From Chitinophaga pinensis (lineage in GTDB: Bacteria > Bacteroidota > Bacteroidia > UKL13-3), in contig CAMBSD010000008.1 in the NCBI GenBank assembly GCA_945870425.1, positions 1 to 64,000 of the forward strand: 64,000 nt of DNA, read 5' to 3'. Positions 16,736-26,470 of this stretch are shown piece by piece. Made by a program: the position numbers and the translations under genes. The number at the start of each line of letters is the position of its first letter. Positions within the stretch are counted from its first letter, which is position 1. Below the pieces are notes generated by a model, which ran no database searches, had not been told where the DNA came from, and worked only from the letters and a program-made list of their open reading frames with translations.

Positions 16736-17779
16736 ATGAAAAGAACGATATTTTATTCTTCGCTTTTCTTGATCATGTTATCTCTTCTAACCGCTTGTAA
16801 AAGTAGCTCAGGAAATAACTCGGACAGAAAACATGCTTTCTATTTTTGGACGGGTAATTTTATTTTTAATTCAACCGATTCCTTAAATTTAGCCAAAACC
16901 GATACCGAAAAGATTTATGTAAAACTCTTCGAAGTGGTGTTTGAAGATGGTAAGCCACAACCTTCTTCGGCTGTTTATTTCAACGATCCTGTTCCATTTC
17001 ATTTAGAAATGGTGCCCACGGTTTTTATTACCAATGAAACTTTCAAAGGTATTGATAGCACAGGTATTGATACACTTAGTCAAAATGTATTTTTGCGATT
17101 GAAATTGCAATTAACAGGTATGAAGTTGTGGAACAAAACAGAGGAGATTCAGTTTGACTGCGATTGGAATGAGTCTACAAGGGATAAGTATTTTTATTTT
17201 TTAAAGTTGATGAAAAATAAGATGAATAAAATTACCCTTTCATGCACCATCCGATTATACCAATATAAATATTATAAGAAAGCTGGTGTTCCCCCTGTTG
17301 ACAAGGGTTTGCTGATGTGCTATAATGTGAATGATTTAAGAAATCCTAATAATGAAAACTCTATTTTCAATAAAACCGATGTGATGAGTTATGTGAAAGA
17401 TATTTCATACCCATTGAATTTTGATTTGGCTCTTCCTGTTTTCAGTTGGGCTGTAAGGTTTAGAGAAGGCTATTTTGATGGCTTGATGAACCAATTTACC
17501 AATGCATATATAAAATCAGATACATCCTTTGTGAAACTTGATAAAGAGAACACTTATAAGTGCTTACATGATGGATATTACAAAGATTTTTATGTCCAAA
17601 AAGATGAGGTAATCAAAATTGAAGAACCCAATATTGATGATGTGATAGAGGTGAAGAACTATCTTGCCAATACCAATCCTGATAAGATGAAAGACATCAC
17701 CTTGTTTAGTTATAGCCAACAAACCATTGATAAATTAACTCATGAAAAGTTACTTGAAATATACCGTACTGATAAGTAG
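16736..17779 (+). CDS. Hypothetical lipoprotein, partner of the following gene
   Basis: Protein of 347 residues with a lipoprotein signal peptide (FLIMLSLLTAC, lipid-modified Cys about 21) and a Ser/Asn-rich linker. The body has no domain I recognise; it starts with KHAFYFWTGNFIFNSTDSL and ends with TLFSYSQQTIDKLTHEKLL. It begins 34 bases after the deacetylase, and its last 38 bases overlap the start of the 777-residue gene in another frame. The pair therefore probably works together at the envelope. Function unknown. Confidence 0.6.
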   Translation: MKRTIFYSSLFLIMLSLLTACKSSSGNNSDRKHAFYFWTGNFIFNSTDSLNLAKTDTEKIYVKLFEVVFEDGKPQPSSAVYFNDPVPFHLEMVPTVFITNETFKGIDSTGIDTLSQNVFLRLKLQLTGMKLWNKTEEIQFDCDWNESTRDKYFYFLKLMKNKMNKITLSCTIRLYQYKYYKKAGVPPVDKGLLMCYNVNDLRNPNNENSIFNKTDVMSYVKDISYPLNFDLALPVFSWAVRFREGYFDGLMNQFTNAYIKSDTSFVKLDKENTYKCLHDGYYKDFYVQKDEVIKIEEPNIDDVIEVKNYLANTNPDKMKDITLFSYSQQTIDKLTHEKLLEIYRTDK

Positions 17780-20075
17780 TATTTTATTACTTCTTTTGAG
17801 TAAAAAAATCGTTACTGCTTGTGCCGATTATTATGATTATTGGACTGAAAATACCTTAGGTGTTTTTCAACCCAATGCGGTTAACAACCATGAGAAAAAT
17901 GAAATCTATTATTTGACAGCAAATTTTTTGAATGGCGATGTCAATAATAACAATGATGGCAAAGAGCTAGAAGCGGCCTTTAACCAAAGCGTTGAGGATT
18001 GGTATTTGCATTTGAATAAGGCTGTTCAACGCGAGGCCATCGCTAAGTTCTTGAATGTGTCAAAGGCATTACCTATTGATTTTGAATTGAAGCCTGACAA
18101 TACCAATTTTATGGCTAGCTATTATGCTTCAGAGCCACTTGTTCAGTATTTGATTAAGCAGAATAGAATGGATGAACTTAATTATTTAATCATAGCCAAA
18201 TGTACTGAAGCCCCTGAAACAAAAGAGGAAAATCCTTGGACAAGTTTCTATTACGATTATTATAATTTAAATGAATCAACAGGTGCTAAGATAGATTCGG
18301 TGCAGCTTGTTAGTGCTATTGGCAAAGCACTAAAAAATGCTAAGGATGAATTCTTCATTCAGCGTTATGCTTTTCAGTTGATGCGCTATTACAGATACAA
18401 TGGTGGTTATACAAACACCATTGATTTATACAACCAGTATTTTGCCAATAAGCCTGATAGTTATTTGAGATATTGGGCCATGAATTATTTCTCGGATGCA
18501 TTGGTGGCTACCGAGAAATATGCCGAAGCATCCTACTATGCTAGTATTTTGTTTGACAAAGCTGCTGAGAAAAACAAAAGAGCTTATAGCAAATTCGCTG
18601 GTTATGAGAAATTGGAAGATGTATTAAAGTTTTGCAAAAATGACCACGAACGTGCCATGGTGCATGTCATATCAGCCTTTAAGGCTTTTCGACCAAGTGT
18701 TTCTGTGTTGCATAACATATATAAACTTGATCCTGAAAATAGCTTTTTACAAGATTTGATAGTAAGAGAAATCAATAAGCTTGATGGCGATTTGTTGCCA
18801 GAGCAAAATACTTATTTTTCTTATGATTATGATGATGCAGAAAAAGCAGCTAAAGAAAAAGGAAGTAAGTCGTTGATTGATTTTGTTAAAACCTTGTATG
18901 ATAAGAACGATGCACAAAGACCTTTTTATACGCTATGCATGGCGCATCTATCCTTGCTTTCTAAGAATTATGAAGCAACAAAAGGTTATTTGCAAGAAGT
19001 AAAAGGCAACAAAGATGTATGTTCGGCACAACAGCTTCAGTGGCTTATTACCCAAACTTTGCTCATGAGTCAAAATGAGGATTTGCGCACAGAAAATGGC
19101 AAAAATACCTTGGCAGAATGGTTAAGCAAATTGATAGAACAAAAGGCGGCTATCTACAATGAAGGGCGCACCATGGATGTGATGCATGCGGTTATTGCTA
19201 ATAAATTTATTTCGCAATTGGACAATGCCCATGCCTACTTATTCAGGTTGCAATTGAGAGATGATTGGTATGTACAAAGATTCCTGAATGAAAGCATCAG
19301 GCCTGAAGACATTGATACCATATTGGCCATTATCGAAAAGCCTAGCAATCGTTTAGATGTTATGTTGATGGGCTATGTATCTATTGACAAGGCGATGTTA
19401 AACAAAGTGCAAGGTTCACTGTATATGCGCCAAAACAAACCTGAACTTGCCTTGCAGAGTTTTGCAAAATTGAACGAGCCTAAAATCAATATGAATTTGG
19501 ATGCACTGCAAACCGAGCCTGATGGTCCTGCTTTCCATGTTTACAATTACACCGATACACCTTATAGTAAAAAGGCTTTACAGTATAGCAATTATGACTT
19601 TATAAACAATATTCTAAAGATAAAGGCCGATCTTAAAAACAACAGAGGCGACAAAGCAAGTAACTATTATAAATTGGCTAGCCTATACATGGAAATGAGT
19701 TTTTATGGCAGGGCTTATTCTATTCTGCAATATAATGGCAATTGGACTTGGTATGAATATGAAAACGTAGCTGAAGACAAGCAAAGAGGCACTTTTGCCG
19801 ACCATTATTATGGTTGTTTGTGGGCATTGCCATACTACAGATTGGCTTTAAAACATAGTCATAATAAAGAGTTATCTGCCAAGTGTACCTATGCTTTATA
19901 TAGAGCTAACCGCCATTGGCAGCGTTATGCCAAAAGCACATCTGAAAAAGACATAGACTACTTGTATCAATTGCATGATAAATACAAGAACACCGAGTAC
20001 TATAAGATTAAGGAATGTTGGGGTTTAAGTGCCTATGTGGCTGAGTTAAGAAACCCTGGGGCTAAGAAGGAATAA
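17742..20075 (+). CDS. Large hypothetical protein with helical repeats
   Basis: Protein of 777 residues. An N-terminal hydrophobic stretch (YTVLISSILLLLLSKKIVTAC) could be a signal anchor or a lipoprotein signal, the cysteine lying at about 27. The body is rich in alpha-helical, TPR-like sequence with many Tyr/Ala/Leu pairs (FIQRYAFQLMRYYRYNGGYTN, YAEASYYASILFDKAAEK, LYMRQNKPELALQSFAKL, YRLALKHSHNKELSAKC). I recognise no named family. The start ATG lies inside the preceding lipoprotein gene (38-base overlap), a strong sign of translational coupling. Likely a periplasmic or outer-membrane-attached scaffold, by inference. Confidence 0.6.
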   Translation: MKSYLKYTVLISSILLLLLSKKIVTACADYYDYWTENTLGVFQPNAVNNHEKNEIYYLTANFLNGDVNNNNDGKELEAAFNQSVEDWYLHLNKAVQREAIAKFLNVSKALPIDFELKPDNTNFMASYYASEPLVQYLIKQNRMDELNYLIIAKCTEAPETKEENPWTSFYYDYYNLNESTGAKIDSVQLVSAIGKALKNAKDEFFIQRYAFQLMRYYRYNGGYTNTIDLYNQYFANKPDSYLRYWAMNYFSDALVATEKYAEASYYASILFDKAAEKNKRAYSKFAGYEKLEDVLKFCKNDHERAMVHVISAFKAFRPSVSVLHNIYKLDPENSFLQDLIVREINKLDGDLLPEQNTYFSYDYDDAEKAAKEKGSKSLIDFVKTLYDKNDAQRPFYTLCMAHLSLLSKNYEATKGYLQEVKGNKDVCSAQQLQWLITQTLLMSQNEDLRTENGKNTLAEWLSKLIEQKAAIYNEGRTMDVMHAVIANKFISQLDNAHAYLFRLQLRDDWYVQRFLNESIRPEDIDTILAIIEKPSNRLDVMLMGYVSIDKAMLNKVQGSLYMRQNKPELALQSFAKLNEPKINMNLDALQTEPDGPAFHVYNYTDTPYSKKALQYSNYDFINNILKIKADLKNNRGDKASNYYKLASLYMEMSFYGRAYSILQYNGNWTWYEYENVAEDKQRGTFADHYYGCLWALPYYRLALKHSHNKELSAKCTYALYRANRHWQRYAKSTSEKDIDYLYQLHDKYKNTEYYKIKECWGLSAYVAELRNPGAKKE

Positions 20076-20124
20076 TAGGTTGAAGTAATATGTTGTGGTT
20101 TGGAGTTCCCTCCCAATCAGCACT

Positions 20125-20238
20125 CGCTCGCATCTTGCGAGTGAGGCTATTGATAAGCCTCTGGCTGGTAATTCAAATTACTTGATATTTATAAAAGGTC
20201 GAAACGCCTAATAAAAAAACACTCGCAAGATGCGAGCG
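20125..20238. repeat. 19-bp inverted repeat pair flanking 76 bases
   Basis: CGCTCGCATCTTGCGAGTG at 20125-20143 is repeated exactly in reverse complement at 20220-20238. Each copy is also an imperfect hairpin (arms CGCTCGCA / TGCGAGTG). The right copy forms the guaB terminator. The left copy is the same element in opposite orientation and may terminate transcription from the 777-residue gene, although no T-run follows it. Confidence 0.7.
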
Positions 20239-20243
20239 TTTTC
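20213..20243 (-). terminator. Rho-independent terminator of guaB
   Basis: On the minus strand a 12-bp stem (AAAACGCTCGCA / TGCGAGTGTTTT, one wobble) with a TCT loop is followed by seven T (plus-strand A-run 20213-20219). It starts 37 bases after the guaB stop. Confidence 0.85.
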
Positions 20244-20279
20244 AAAATCTAAATAAAAAGATAGACACGCAAGAAGAAT

Positions 20280-21749
20280 CTACCTACTGTAATTTGGAGC
20301 TTCTTTTGTAATGGTTACATCATGTGCATGGCTTTCTTTAGAGCCCGCAGGTGTTATCTTGATAAACTTGGCTTTTTGCAAGCTTTCAATATCAGGAGCA
20401 CCGCAATAACCCATACCTGCGCGCAATCCACCCACAAACTGGTATACCACTTCTTTTAATGTTCCTTTGTATGGCACAATACCTACAATACCTTCAGGCA
20501 CTAATTTAGAAATTTCATCTTCGGCATCTTGGAAGTAACGGTCTTTGCTGCCTTCTTTCATGGCTTCAATACTACCCATGCCTCGGTAAGATTTAAATTT
20601 ACGTCCCTCATAAATAATTGTTTCGCCCAAACTCTCTTCAACACCTGCAAAAATAGAACCTGACATCACAGTACTTGCGCCCGCTACCAATGCCTTCACA
20701 AGGTCGCCACTGTATCGAATACCACCATCTGCAATCACGGGAACACCTGAACCTTTTAGGGCCTTAGCCGCTTCATAAACAGCCGTTAATTGTGGTACTC
20801 CAATACCCGCAATGATACGAGTGGTACATATTGAACCCGGTCCTACGCCCACTTTCACACCATCAACACCCGCATCTAGCAAGGCCTTTGCTCCTTCTCC
20901 TGTGGCTACATTACCCGCAATGATATCAAGGTTGCTAAAGATGCTTTTCATACGTTTTACCTCTCCCAACACACCTTTGGAGTGCCCATGAGCGGTATCA
21001 ATGATAACTACGTCCACACCCGCTTTCACCAAGGCTGAGATGCGCTCTTCGGTATCAGCGGTAACACCCACAGCAGCACCCACGATAAGTCTTCCGTGCT
21101 TGTCTTTGCAAGCATTAGGGTGAGCTTTTATTTTAAGAATATCCTTATAAGTGATTAACCCTTTTAGCTTGCCGTCTTTATCAACTACAGGAAGCTTTTC
21201 GATTTTATATTGTTGTAAGATGGTTTCAGCCTGTGTTAGGCTTGTTCCTTCAGGAGCAGTAATCAAATTTTTTGAAGTCATTACCTCACTCACTTTGCGA
21301 CCCATGGCTTTTTCAAAACGTAAATCTCTATTGGTTAATACACCCACCAAAATACCATTTTCATTTATAATAGGAATGCCACCAATTTTGTTTTCGCTCA
21401 TCAGTTTATGAGCATCTTTTAAGGTAGCATTTTCATGAAGGGTTACGGGGTCAAGTATCATTCCGCTTTCGCTTCTTTTTACCCGTCTTACCTCGCTAGC
21501 TTGTCTTTCGATACTCATATTCTTATGTAGAATACCAATTCCACCTTCTTGTGCCAATGCAATCGCCAACCTCGATTCTGTAACAGTATCCATAGCTGCA
21601 GATAGCATAGGAATGTTAATGCGAATGTTTCGAGTCAGTAAAGTTGATGTAATTACATCGCGAGGAAGGATTTCTGAAAAAGAAGGAAGAACCAATACGT
21701 CATCGTATGTAAGGCCTTCACCAAAGAATTTATTGTTGTCGTGTATCAT
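20280..21749 (-). CDS. guaB: IMP dehydrogenase GuaB
   Basis: NAD-dependent IMP dehydrogenase, the first step from IMP to GMP. The 489-residue length is standard. The N-terminal barrel part has [18 protein letters not shown] and the substrate-binding [12 protein letters not shown]. Two CBS domains occupy about 95-205. The catalytic loop [18 protein letters not shown] carries the nucleophile cysteine. The flap ([11 protein letters not shown]) and the C-terminal [15 protein letters not shown] are present. It is a single-gene unit with its own promoter (21780-21808) and terminator. Confidence 0.97.
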   Translation of the reverse strand: MIHDNNKFFGEGLTYDDVLVLPSFSEILPRDVITSTLLTRNIRINIPMLSAAMDTVTESRLAIALAQEGGIGILHKNMSIERQASEVRRVKRSESGMILDPVTLHENATLKDAHKLMSENKIGGIPIINENGILVGVLTNRDLRFEKAMGRKVSEVMTSKNLITAPEGTSLTQAETILQQYKIEKLPVVDKDGKLKGLITYKDILKIKAHPNACKDKHGRLIVGAAVGVTADTEERISALVKAGVDVVIIDTAHGHSKGVLGEVKRMKSIFSNLDIIAGNVATGEGAKALLDAGVDGVKVGVGPGSICTTRIIAGIGVPQLTAVYEAAKALKGSGVPVIADGGIRYSGDLVKALVAGASTVMSGSIFAGVEESLGETIIYEGRKFKSYRGMGSIEAMKEGSKDRYFQDAEDEISKLVPEGIVGIVPYKGTLKEVVYQFVGGLRAGMGYCGAPDIESLQKAKFIKITPAGSKESHAHDVTITKEAPNYSR

Positions 21750-21779
21750 GGCAAATAATTGCTTCTATTATTTGCGGTG

Positions 21780-21808
21780 CAAAAGTAGCCGAAATTTGCG
21801 GATTACAA
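21780..21808 (-). promoter_or_regulatory. guaB promoter (-33 TTG, -7 TACTTTTG)
   Basis: On the minus strand TTG (21806-21808), an 18-base spacer and TACTTTTG (21780-21787) match the Bacteroidota promoter consensus. The implied start of transcription leaves a leader of about 20-25 bases before the guaB ATG. I see no guanine riboswitch-like fold in so short a leader. Confidence 0.7.
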
Positions 21809-21999
21809 GATTTTTTTAGAAAATCTGATAAATTTATTTTGATTATTTGGCAAATGTTAAATCCGGATTTTTTTAGCTAAAAGATTATAAAACCAATTCT
21901 TATAGGATTCTTTAATAGAGATTTTTTCGAAGATATTCTAGTTTTTTGTATTGCTTATTTATTTAAAAATTATCCATTATTATTACCATTTTTGCAAGC

Positions 22000-23676
22000 G
22001 TGATTAACAAAATACAATTTAAAGATGTGAACCTTATTGGTTTATCTATAATTACATTTATCAGTTATATAGTAGGCTTTTTTATAACTCTTATTGATAT
22101 AGATGCGACCCAATATGCTGCTATTTCAAAGGAAATGGTATTAAATGGAAGCCTGTTGGAGGTGTTTTATAGAGGTAACGATTATTTAGATAAGCCGCCA
22201 ATGTTATTTTGGACGTCAGCCATTTCTTTCAAAATATTTGGAATTAACCACTTTGCATATCGATTGCCTTCATTTTTAATTTCCTTATTAGGGATTTATT
22301 CGGTGTATAGATTTTGTATAATATTCTACAACAAACAAATCGCAATGAGTGCGATTTTGATCACTGCCAATTGTCAAGCATTTTATCTAATGCACCATGA
22401 TGTAAGAACAGACTGTATGCTCACTGGTTTTGTAATGTTTTCGTTTTGGCAAATGGCAGCCTACATGAGCACAAAAAAGTGGAAACATTTGGTGTTTTTT
22501 TCATTTGCAGTAGCTTTTGCTATGATGACGAAAGGACCCATAGGGCTTATGATCATTATTATTGCTTTTGGCTCTCAATTTATAATTACGCGGAGTTGGC
22601 ATTACATTTTCAATTGGCATTATCTGATAGCAATTGGAATTATTGCTTTGCTACTTTTCCCTATGAGCTGGGGTTTATACCATCAGTTTGATTTGCATCC
22701 TGAAAAGTTTGTATATGGCTTGCAAGGTCCTTCGGGATTGAGATTTTTCTATTGGACACAAAGTTTTGGAAGGATAACGGGTGAGAGTAATTGGAGTAAT
22801 AATCCCGATACTTTTTTCTTGGTTCATAGCTTTTTGTGGAGTTTTTTACCTTGGAGTTTGTTGTTTGTTCCTGCTTTAGTTTGGGCTTTAAAAATTGCTT
22901 TCCAAAATATCAAAGATAGGATTTACACGAATGAGCATATAAGTTTATTCGGTTTTGTTTTAGTGTTTGTTTTCATGTCGTTATCAAGCTATCAGTTGCC
23001 ACATTATACTTTTGTTATTCATCCGCTGGCAGCTATTATGCTTGCCCGATATATGTCTCACTTGAAAGAGGCTAAGCAAAACAAAGTGTTTTTGGGCATT
23101 ATTATTTTTACACTTTTGTTGTTAATTGCAGTTGCCCTTTACCTTTCTTGTTATGCATTTAAGCAACATATCATGCTTTGCCTTTGTATTTTACTGTTAA
23201 CTTGTATAGGTTTATTCTTTATATTTAGTAATAAAAATCTAATACCTTTCAATAAAGTTTTATTTGCAGGAGCTTTCGGGATGGCATGTGTAAATCTAAT
23301 CCTGAATGCCAGTGTTTATCCACAAATATTAAAGTATCAAGCTTATTCTGAAATAGCATTTGATATTAACGACACAGATAAAAATGAACAAGGAAGATTG
23401 ATAGTTTTTGACAAAGATTATTGGTGTTCGTTAGATTTTTATTTGAATCATAATATCATTTTTTCAACCAATCAAAGTAGTTTAGATTCTCTATCAAAAG
23501 GCGAAAACACTTGGATACTTACTGACACCAGTCATTACAACCAAATAAAAGATTTGTTTCATTTCAAAAACGAGAAGATCTATTATCACTATCCCGTTTC
23601 TAATTTATCAATTGATTTTATTAATCCTGAAACGAGACCTCAAACATTGAGTCCATTTGTACTTGCTAAGTTTTAA
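22000..23676 (+). CDS. ArnT-like membrane glycosyltransferase (GT39/GT83)
   Basis: Integral membrane glycosyltransferase of 558 residues related to ArnT and dolichyl-phosphate mannosyltransferases, which transfer a sugar from a polyprenyl carrier on the periplasmic side. About twelve hydrophobic helices are visible. The first periplasmic loop carries the acidic pair in DIDATQYAAISKEMV, then the motif YRGNDYLDKPPMLFW, and later MMTKGPIGLMI, all typical for the family. The C-terminal 130 residues are a soluble tail. The start is GTG at 22000, five bases after a TTTG of a -7-like motif, suggesting a leaderless transcript. The acceptor (lipid A, glycolipid or protein) is not known. Confidence 0.85.
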   Translation: MINKIQFKDVNLIGLSIITFISYIVGFFITLIDIDATQYAAISKEMVLNGSLLEVFYRGNDYLDKPPMLFWTSAISFKIFGINHFAYRLPSFLISLLGIYSVYRFCIIFYNKQIAMSAILITANCQAFYLMHHDVRTDCMLTGFVMFSFWQMAAYMSTKKWKHLVFFSFAVAFAMMTKGPIGLMIIIIAFGSQFIITRSWHYIFNWHYLIAIGIIALLLFPMSWGLYHQFDLHPEKFVYGLQGPSGLRFFYWTQSFGRITGESNWSNNPDTFFLVHSFLWSFLPWSLLFVPALVWALKIAFQNIKDRIYTNEHISLFGFVLVFVFMSLSSYQLPHYTFVIHPLAAIMLARYMSHLKEAKQNKVFLGIIIFTLLLLIAVALYLSCYAFKQHIMLCLCILLLTCIGLFFIFSNKNLIPFNKVLFAGAFGMACVNLILNASVYPQILKYQAYSEIAFDINDTDKNEQGRLIVFDKDYWCSLDFYLNHNIIFSTNQSSLDSLSKGENTWILTDTSHYNQIKDLFHFKNEKIYYHYPVSNLSIDFINPETRPQTLSPFVLAKF

Positions 23677-24150
23677 ATAGTATTATTATTGAGTAAAAAG
23701 GATTGTGAGATTAATACTATTTAATAATGTTTGTTTTGGGAAACAGAAGATTGTAAATAATAAATGAGCATTAATAACTTTCAAGGTAAATATGAGATAC
23801 CTCTCATTGTTTTTGATGCAAAGTTAGAAAAAGGATTTGAGGCACTTCCTGATTTAAAAGTTAAGGCATCAAATTGATATTTGAATAGTCAATAATAATG
23901 AAATTCGAAGCGCCTGAACATAGCAGAAGAATTATTACTAATTGAAGGACACGCGATAAACCTTAATAAAAGCAATAGCATCTATTAGCTGAAGCTTCTG
24001 TTCTTCATCCATGTTGCTTTTGTGAATGTGATGTTCGCATTTTTATCTGTAATTAAATGGATTGAATATATTTGTTGATGAAGAAAGCCAAAATTGGCTT
24101 AATAAAAAAGCTTTTGCAAACTTCTTAGCTATTGCTTTGTTAATTTCATT
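23677..24150. other. Intergenic region with a possible short ORF
   Basis: This 474-base AT-rich gap lies between two plus-strand genes. The only thing I see is a 37-codon ORF at 23764-23877 (begins MSINNFQGKYEIPLIVF), without a clear ribosome-binding site and with no recognised relatives. It may be the remnant of a lost gene. The last 100 bases probably hold the promoter of the SOUL gene, but no perfect consensus is present. Confidence 0.4.
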
Positions 24151-24762
24151 ATGAAAACAGTTTACTTCATCACAATCGCCTTGGTTGCCTTGGTTTTTCT
24201 TTCCTTTAAAGCAGCACCCTTGTTCTTGTCAAAAGTGCCACAACAATCTTATACAGTGCTAGGGAGTCAAAACCAAGTGGAGTTTCGCTATTATCCATCT
24301 GCTGTCATGGCTTCTGTCATAACACCTGATACCACCTATGATAAGGCAGCCAGCAAAAGTTTTAGGACTTTGGCAGGGTATATTTTTGGTGGTAATCAAT
24401 CAAATGAAAAGATTGCCATGACTGCGCCCGTTCGCATGGACATGAGCCCAGATAAAACAACCATGAGCTTTGTTATGCCCGAGGGTTATACTTTAAGTAA
24501 TTTACCAAAACCTCAGTCGAGTCAAGTAATATTGAGTGTTTCGGCCTCTGAGTATGTGGCAGTGATTCGTTTTGGTGGTTGGGCGTCCGATACTAAAATT
24601 GCAGCCATGCGTGTGGAATTAAGTGATTGTTTGGCTCTGCTGCGCATTCCACATCAAAACAACTTTCGCTACTTGGGTTACAATGCACCTTGGGATGTAG
24701 TAAACAGACGTAACGAAATTGTAGTAGGTATAGATTCTATCTCGGTTCCAAAGGCACAATAA
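24151..24762 (+). CDS. SOUL heme-binding family protein
   Basis: Protein of 203 residues from the SOUL/HBP family. An N-terminal hydrophobic segment (about 5-20, FITIALVALVFLSFKAA) anchors or exports it. The family core is clear: QVEFRYYPSAVMASV, LAGYIFGGNQSNEKIAMTAPVRMD (the most conserved stretch), MSFVMPEGY, and FRYLGYNAPWDVVNRRNEIVV at the end. Animal members bind heme or tetrapyrroles; bacterial members are little studied. It stands alone on this strand. Confidence 0.88.
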   Translation: MKTVYFITIALVALVFLSFKAAPLFLSKVPQQSYTVLGSQNQVEFRYYPSAVMASVITPDTTYDKAASKSFRTLAGYIFGGNQSNEKIAMTAPVRMDMSPDKTTMSFVMPEGYTLSNLPKPQSSQVILSVSASEYVAVIRFGGWASDTKIAAMRVELSDCLALLRIPHQNNFRYLGYNAPWDVVNRRNEIVVGIDSISVPKAQ

Positions 24763-24844
24763 TACCTGTTTGAAGAGGAACAATACCTGGGGTTTATTTC
24801 TAAATCAAGCGTGTTTACTAGTTACCGCAATAAGTTACAAAAAA

Positions 24845-25120
24845 CTACGATTGGTTATATTGTTTTACATAGTAAATTTTAAAACATTTTAAGCATCGGT
24901 ATCTCTTCAGGTTTCTCATCGTTTGAATGAATGAAAAAAAGGAACTCTTTTGAAGTCTGTCTCTATCTGTTGATTGACATTTGGGACAAATGGGTTTGTT
25001 AACTACCCTCCATTTAAAAAGAAAATAAAACAGCAATAAGGCTGCAGAAAGCAGCATGATGTAGATGATTTGATCTTCAATATTTAGTGGATGCATTTGA
25101 TACAAAACTAAATATTCCAC
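24845..25120 (-). CDS. Small membrane protein with zinc-ribbon tail
   Basis: Protein of 91 residues (or 83 if translation starts at the second methionine, MHPLNIEDQ). A hydrophobic helix (IIYIMLLSAALLLFYFLF) is followed by two CxxC pairs, CPKCQS and CLKCFK, that can form a zinc ribbon. The spacer between them is basic and aromatic. I do not recognise a family. It precedes nothing obvious and is 71 bases downstream of the sulfur operon, possibly its last member. Confidence 0.5.
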   Translation of the reverse strand: MEYLVLYQMHPLNIEDQIIYIMLLSAALLLFYFLFKWRVVNKPICPKCQSTDRDRLQKSSFFSFIQTMRNLKRYRCLKCFKIYYVKQYNQS

Positions 25121-25191
25121 AAAAAAAAAAACACACTAGCTATAGGGATACACGTTATATTTCTGTTAAGTAATTAATACAAAAGCAAGGC

Positions 25192-25905
25192 TTACTCCAA
25201 GTTTTTTAGTACTTCTGCCTTTTCAATAAAACCCGTATTAGACCATGTTAACGATTTGTTTTTGTATACTTGAAGCGTAGGTAAAGCATCAATATGCATT
25301 TCTTTGCAAAGAGCTTGGTTATCATCTGCATTGATTCTTACCACCACCACTTTGTCTGCCATGTCTTTGGTTATTTCATCCAAATAAGGTTTCATCTTTT
25401 TGCAAGGGCCGCACCAATCAGCATAAAAATCTATCAGCACTATTTTGTCTGTTTGTAACAATGCATCAAACTGTACTTTGCTCATACCTGTTGAAGCGTT
25501 AGCCATTTCAGTGGTTTCAGGCAAATTAGCACCTCTCCATTTCATAATACCACCATTCAATTCATAAACGGTTTTGAACCCAGAGGCTCTTAGTTTACTG
25601 GCAGCAGCAGAGCTTCTACCTCCACTTAAGCAATAAACCAAAACAGGTTTTACTTTATCAAATGATGCCACTTGCTTGTCAAGGATATCTTCATACCAAT
25701 CAAAATTTTTGGCATTTTGAATATGTCCTTTACTAAATTCATCTGCTGTTCGCACATCTATAATGGGTGCATCAGGCAATTCTTTTATCTTTTGCGCAAA
25801 CTCTTCAGCTGATAAATTGGTTTTACCGTTTTGTGTTTGTCCATTGCTACAGCTGTATAAAAAAGCGGCTATGGTGATGAAGGTAATAGATAATACTTTT
25901 GTCAT
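25192..25905 (-). CDS. Rhodanese-thioredoxin fusion lipoprotein
   Basis: Exported protein of 237 residues. A lipoprotein signal peptide (ITIAAFLYSC, lipid Cys about 19) is followed by a rhodanese domain (PIIDVRTADEFSKGH, active loop CLSGGRSSAAA) and then a thioredoxin domain (IDFYADWCGPCKKMKPYL). Both active sites look intact. A periplasmic protein that can accept sulfane sulfur on the rhodanese cysteine and reduce it with the thioredoxin pair is a plausible reading. Its ATG directly abuts the stop of the upstream thioredoxin gene, so the two are coupled. Confidence 0.88.
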   Translation of the reverse strand: MTKVLSITFITIAAFLYSCSNGQTQNGKTNLSAEEFAQKIKELPDAPIIDVRTADEFSKGHIQNAKNFDWYEDILDKQVASFDKVKPVLVYCLSGGRSSAAASKLRASGFKTVYELNGGIMKWRGANLPETTEMANASTGMSKVQFDALLQTDKIVLIDFYADWCGPCKKMKPYLDEITKDMADKVVVVRINADDNQALCKEMHIDALPTLQVYKNKSLTWSNTGFIEKAEVLKNLE

Positions 25906-26208
25906 TTAGTTTGTATACTGTTTAATAATTTGTTCAAGCTTATTTGCCATCACCACTCCAGACTGTCGCCATACTACCTCACCATTTTTGAAAAGGATAA
26001 GTGTAGGCACACCTTGAATTTGATAAGCACTAGCCACATGAGGATTTTTGTCTACATCAATTTTTATGATGCTAGAACTTTCACCCACCTTGGATTTTAG
26101 ATCTTCAAGAATAGGTTTCATGGTTTTACATGGGCCACACCATTCAGCAAAAAAGTCTACTAATGTAGGCTTTTCACTTTTAATTAAATCAGAAAATTTT
26201 GCGTTCAT
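25906..26208 (-). CDS. Thioredoxin
   Basis: Classical single-domain thioredoxin of 100 residues without a signal peptide, so it is cytoplasmic. The active site is FFAEWCGPCKTMKP (Cys26, Cys29), the cis-proline loop is IQGVPTLILFKNGEVV. It lies between the DUF2892 gene (one base upstream) and the rhodanese-thioredoxin fusion (no gap), inside a sulfur operon. A role in reducing persulfidated rhodaneses is inferred from this position rather than general thiol reduction. Confidence 0.92.
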   Translation of the reverse strand: MNAKFSDLIKSEKPTLVDFFAEWCGPCKTMKPILEDLKSKVGESSSIIKIDVDKNPHVASAYQIQGVPTLILFKNGEVVWRQSGVVMANKLEQIIKQYTN

Positions 26209-26209
26209 C

Positions 26210-26467
26210 TTACTTTTTTTTTACTTCTTCAAAATCAACATCAATGGTATCTTCCGAAGGCTTTTGTGAATTAGACATTTTCCTAACCCCACCAAAACAT
26301 GAACCTGAAGCACAGCCAAAAGCAAATAAACCCATCGAAGCAAAATAACCGCCAAAAACAACACCCATCATTTGCTTCGCCATTAGCGATTGAACCATTA
26401 TGACTATTCCCATCAGCAGGTAAAGACCTCTAGTAAAAGTCCATCCTGTCATTACTCTTTCTTTCAT
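26210..26467 (-). CDS. DUF2892/YgaP-like membrane protein
   Basis: Protein of 85 residues with two hydrophobic helices (GLYLLMGIVIMVQSLMA and VVFGGYFASMGLFAFGC). A glycine/cysteine pair motif follows (ASGSCFGG) and a charged tail (DTIDVDFEEVKKK). This matches the small DUF2892-type membrane domain found in YgaP, where it is fused to a rhodanese. Here the rhodanese is a separate gene three bases upstream. Such modules are thought to handle sulfane sulfur or thiocyanate at the inner membrane. Confidence 0.75.
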   Translation of the reverse strand: MKERVMTGWTFTRGLYLLMGIVIMVQSLMAKQMMGVVFGGYFASMGLFAFGCASGSCFGGVRKMSNSQKPSEDTIDVDFEEVKKK

Positions 26468-26470
26468 CTT

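Noticed and set aside
20076-20279. CRISPR-like repeat pair
   Set aside because: Only two copies exist and they are inverted, not direct, with a single 76-base spacer; no cas genes are present.
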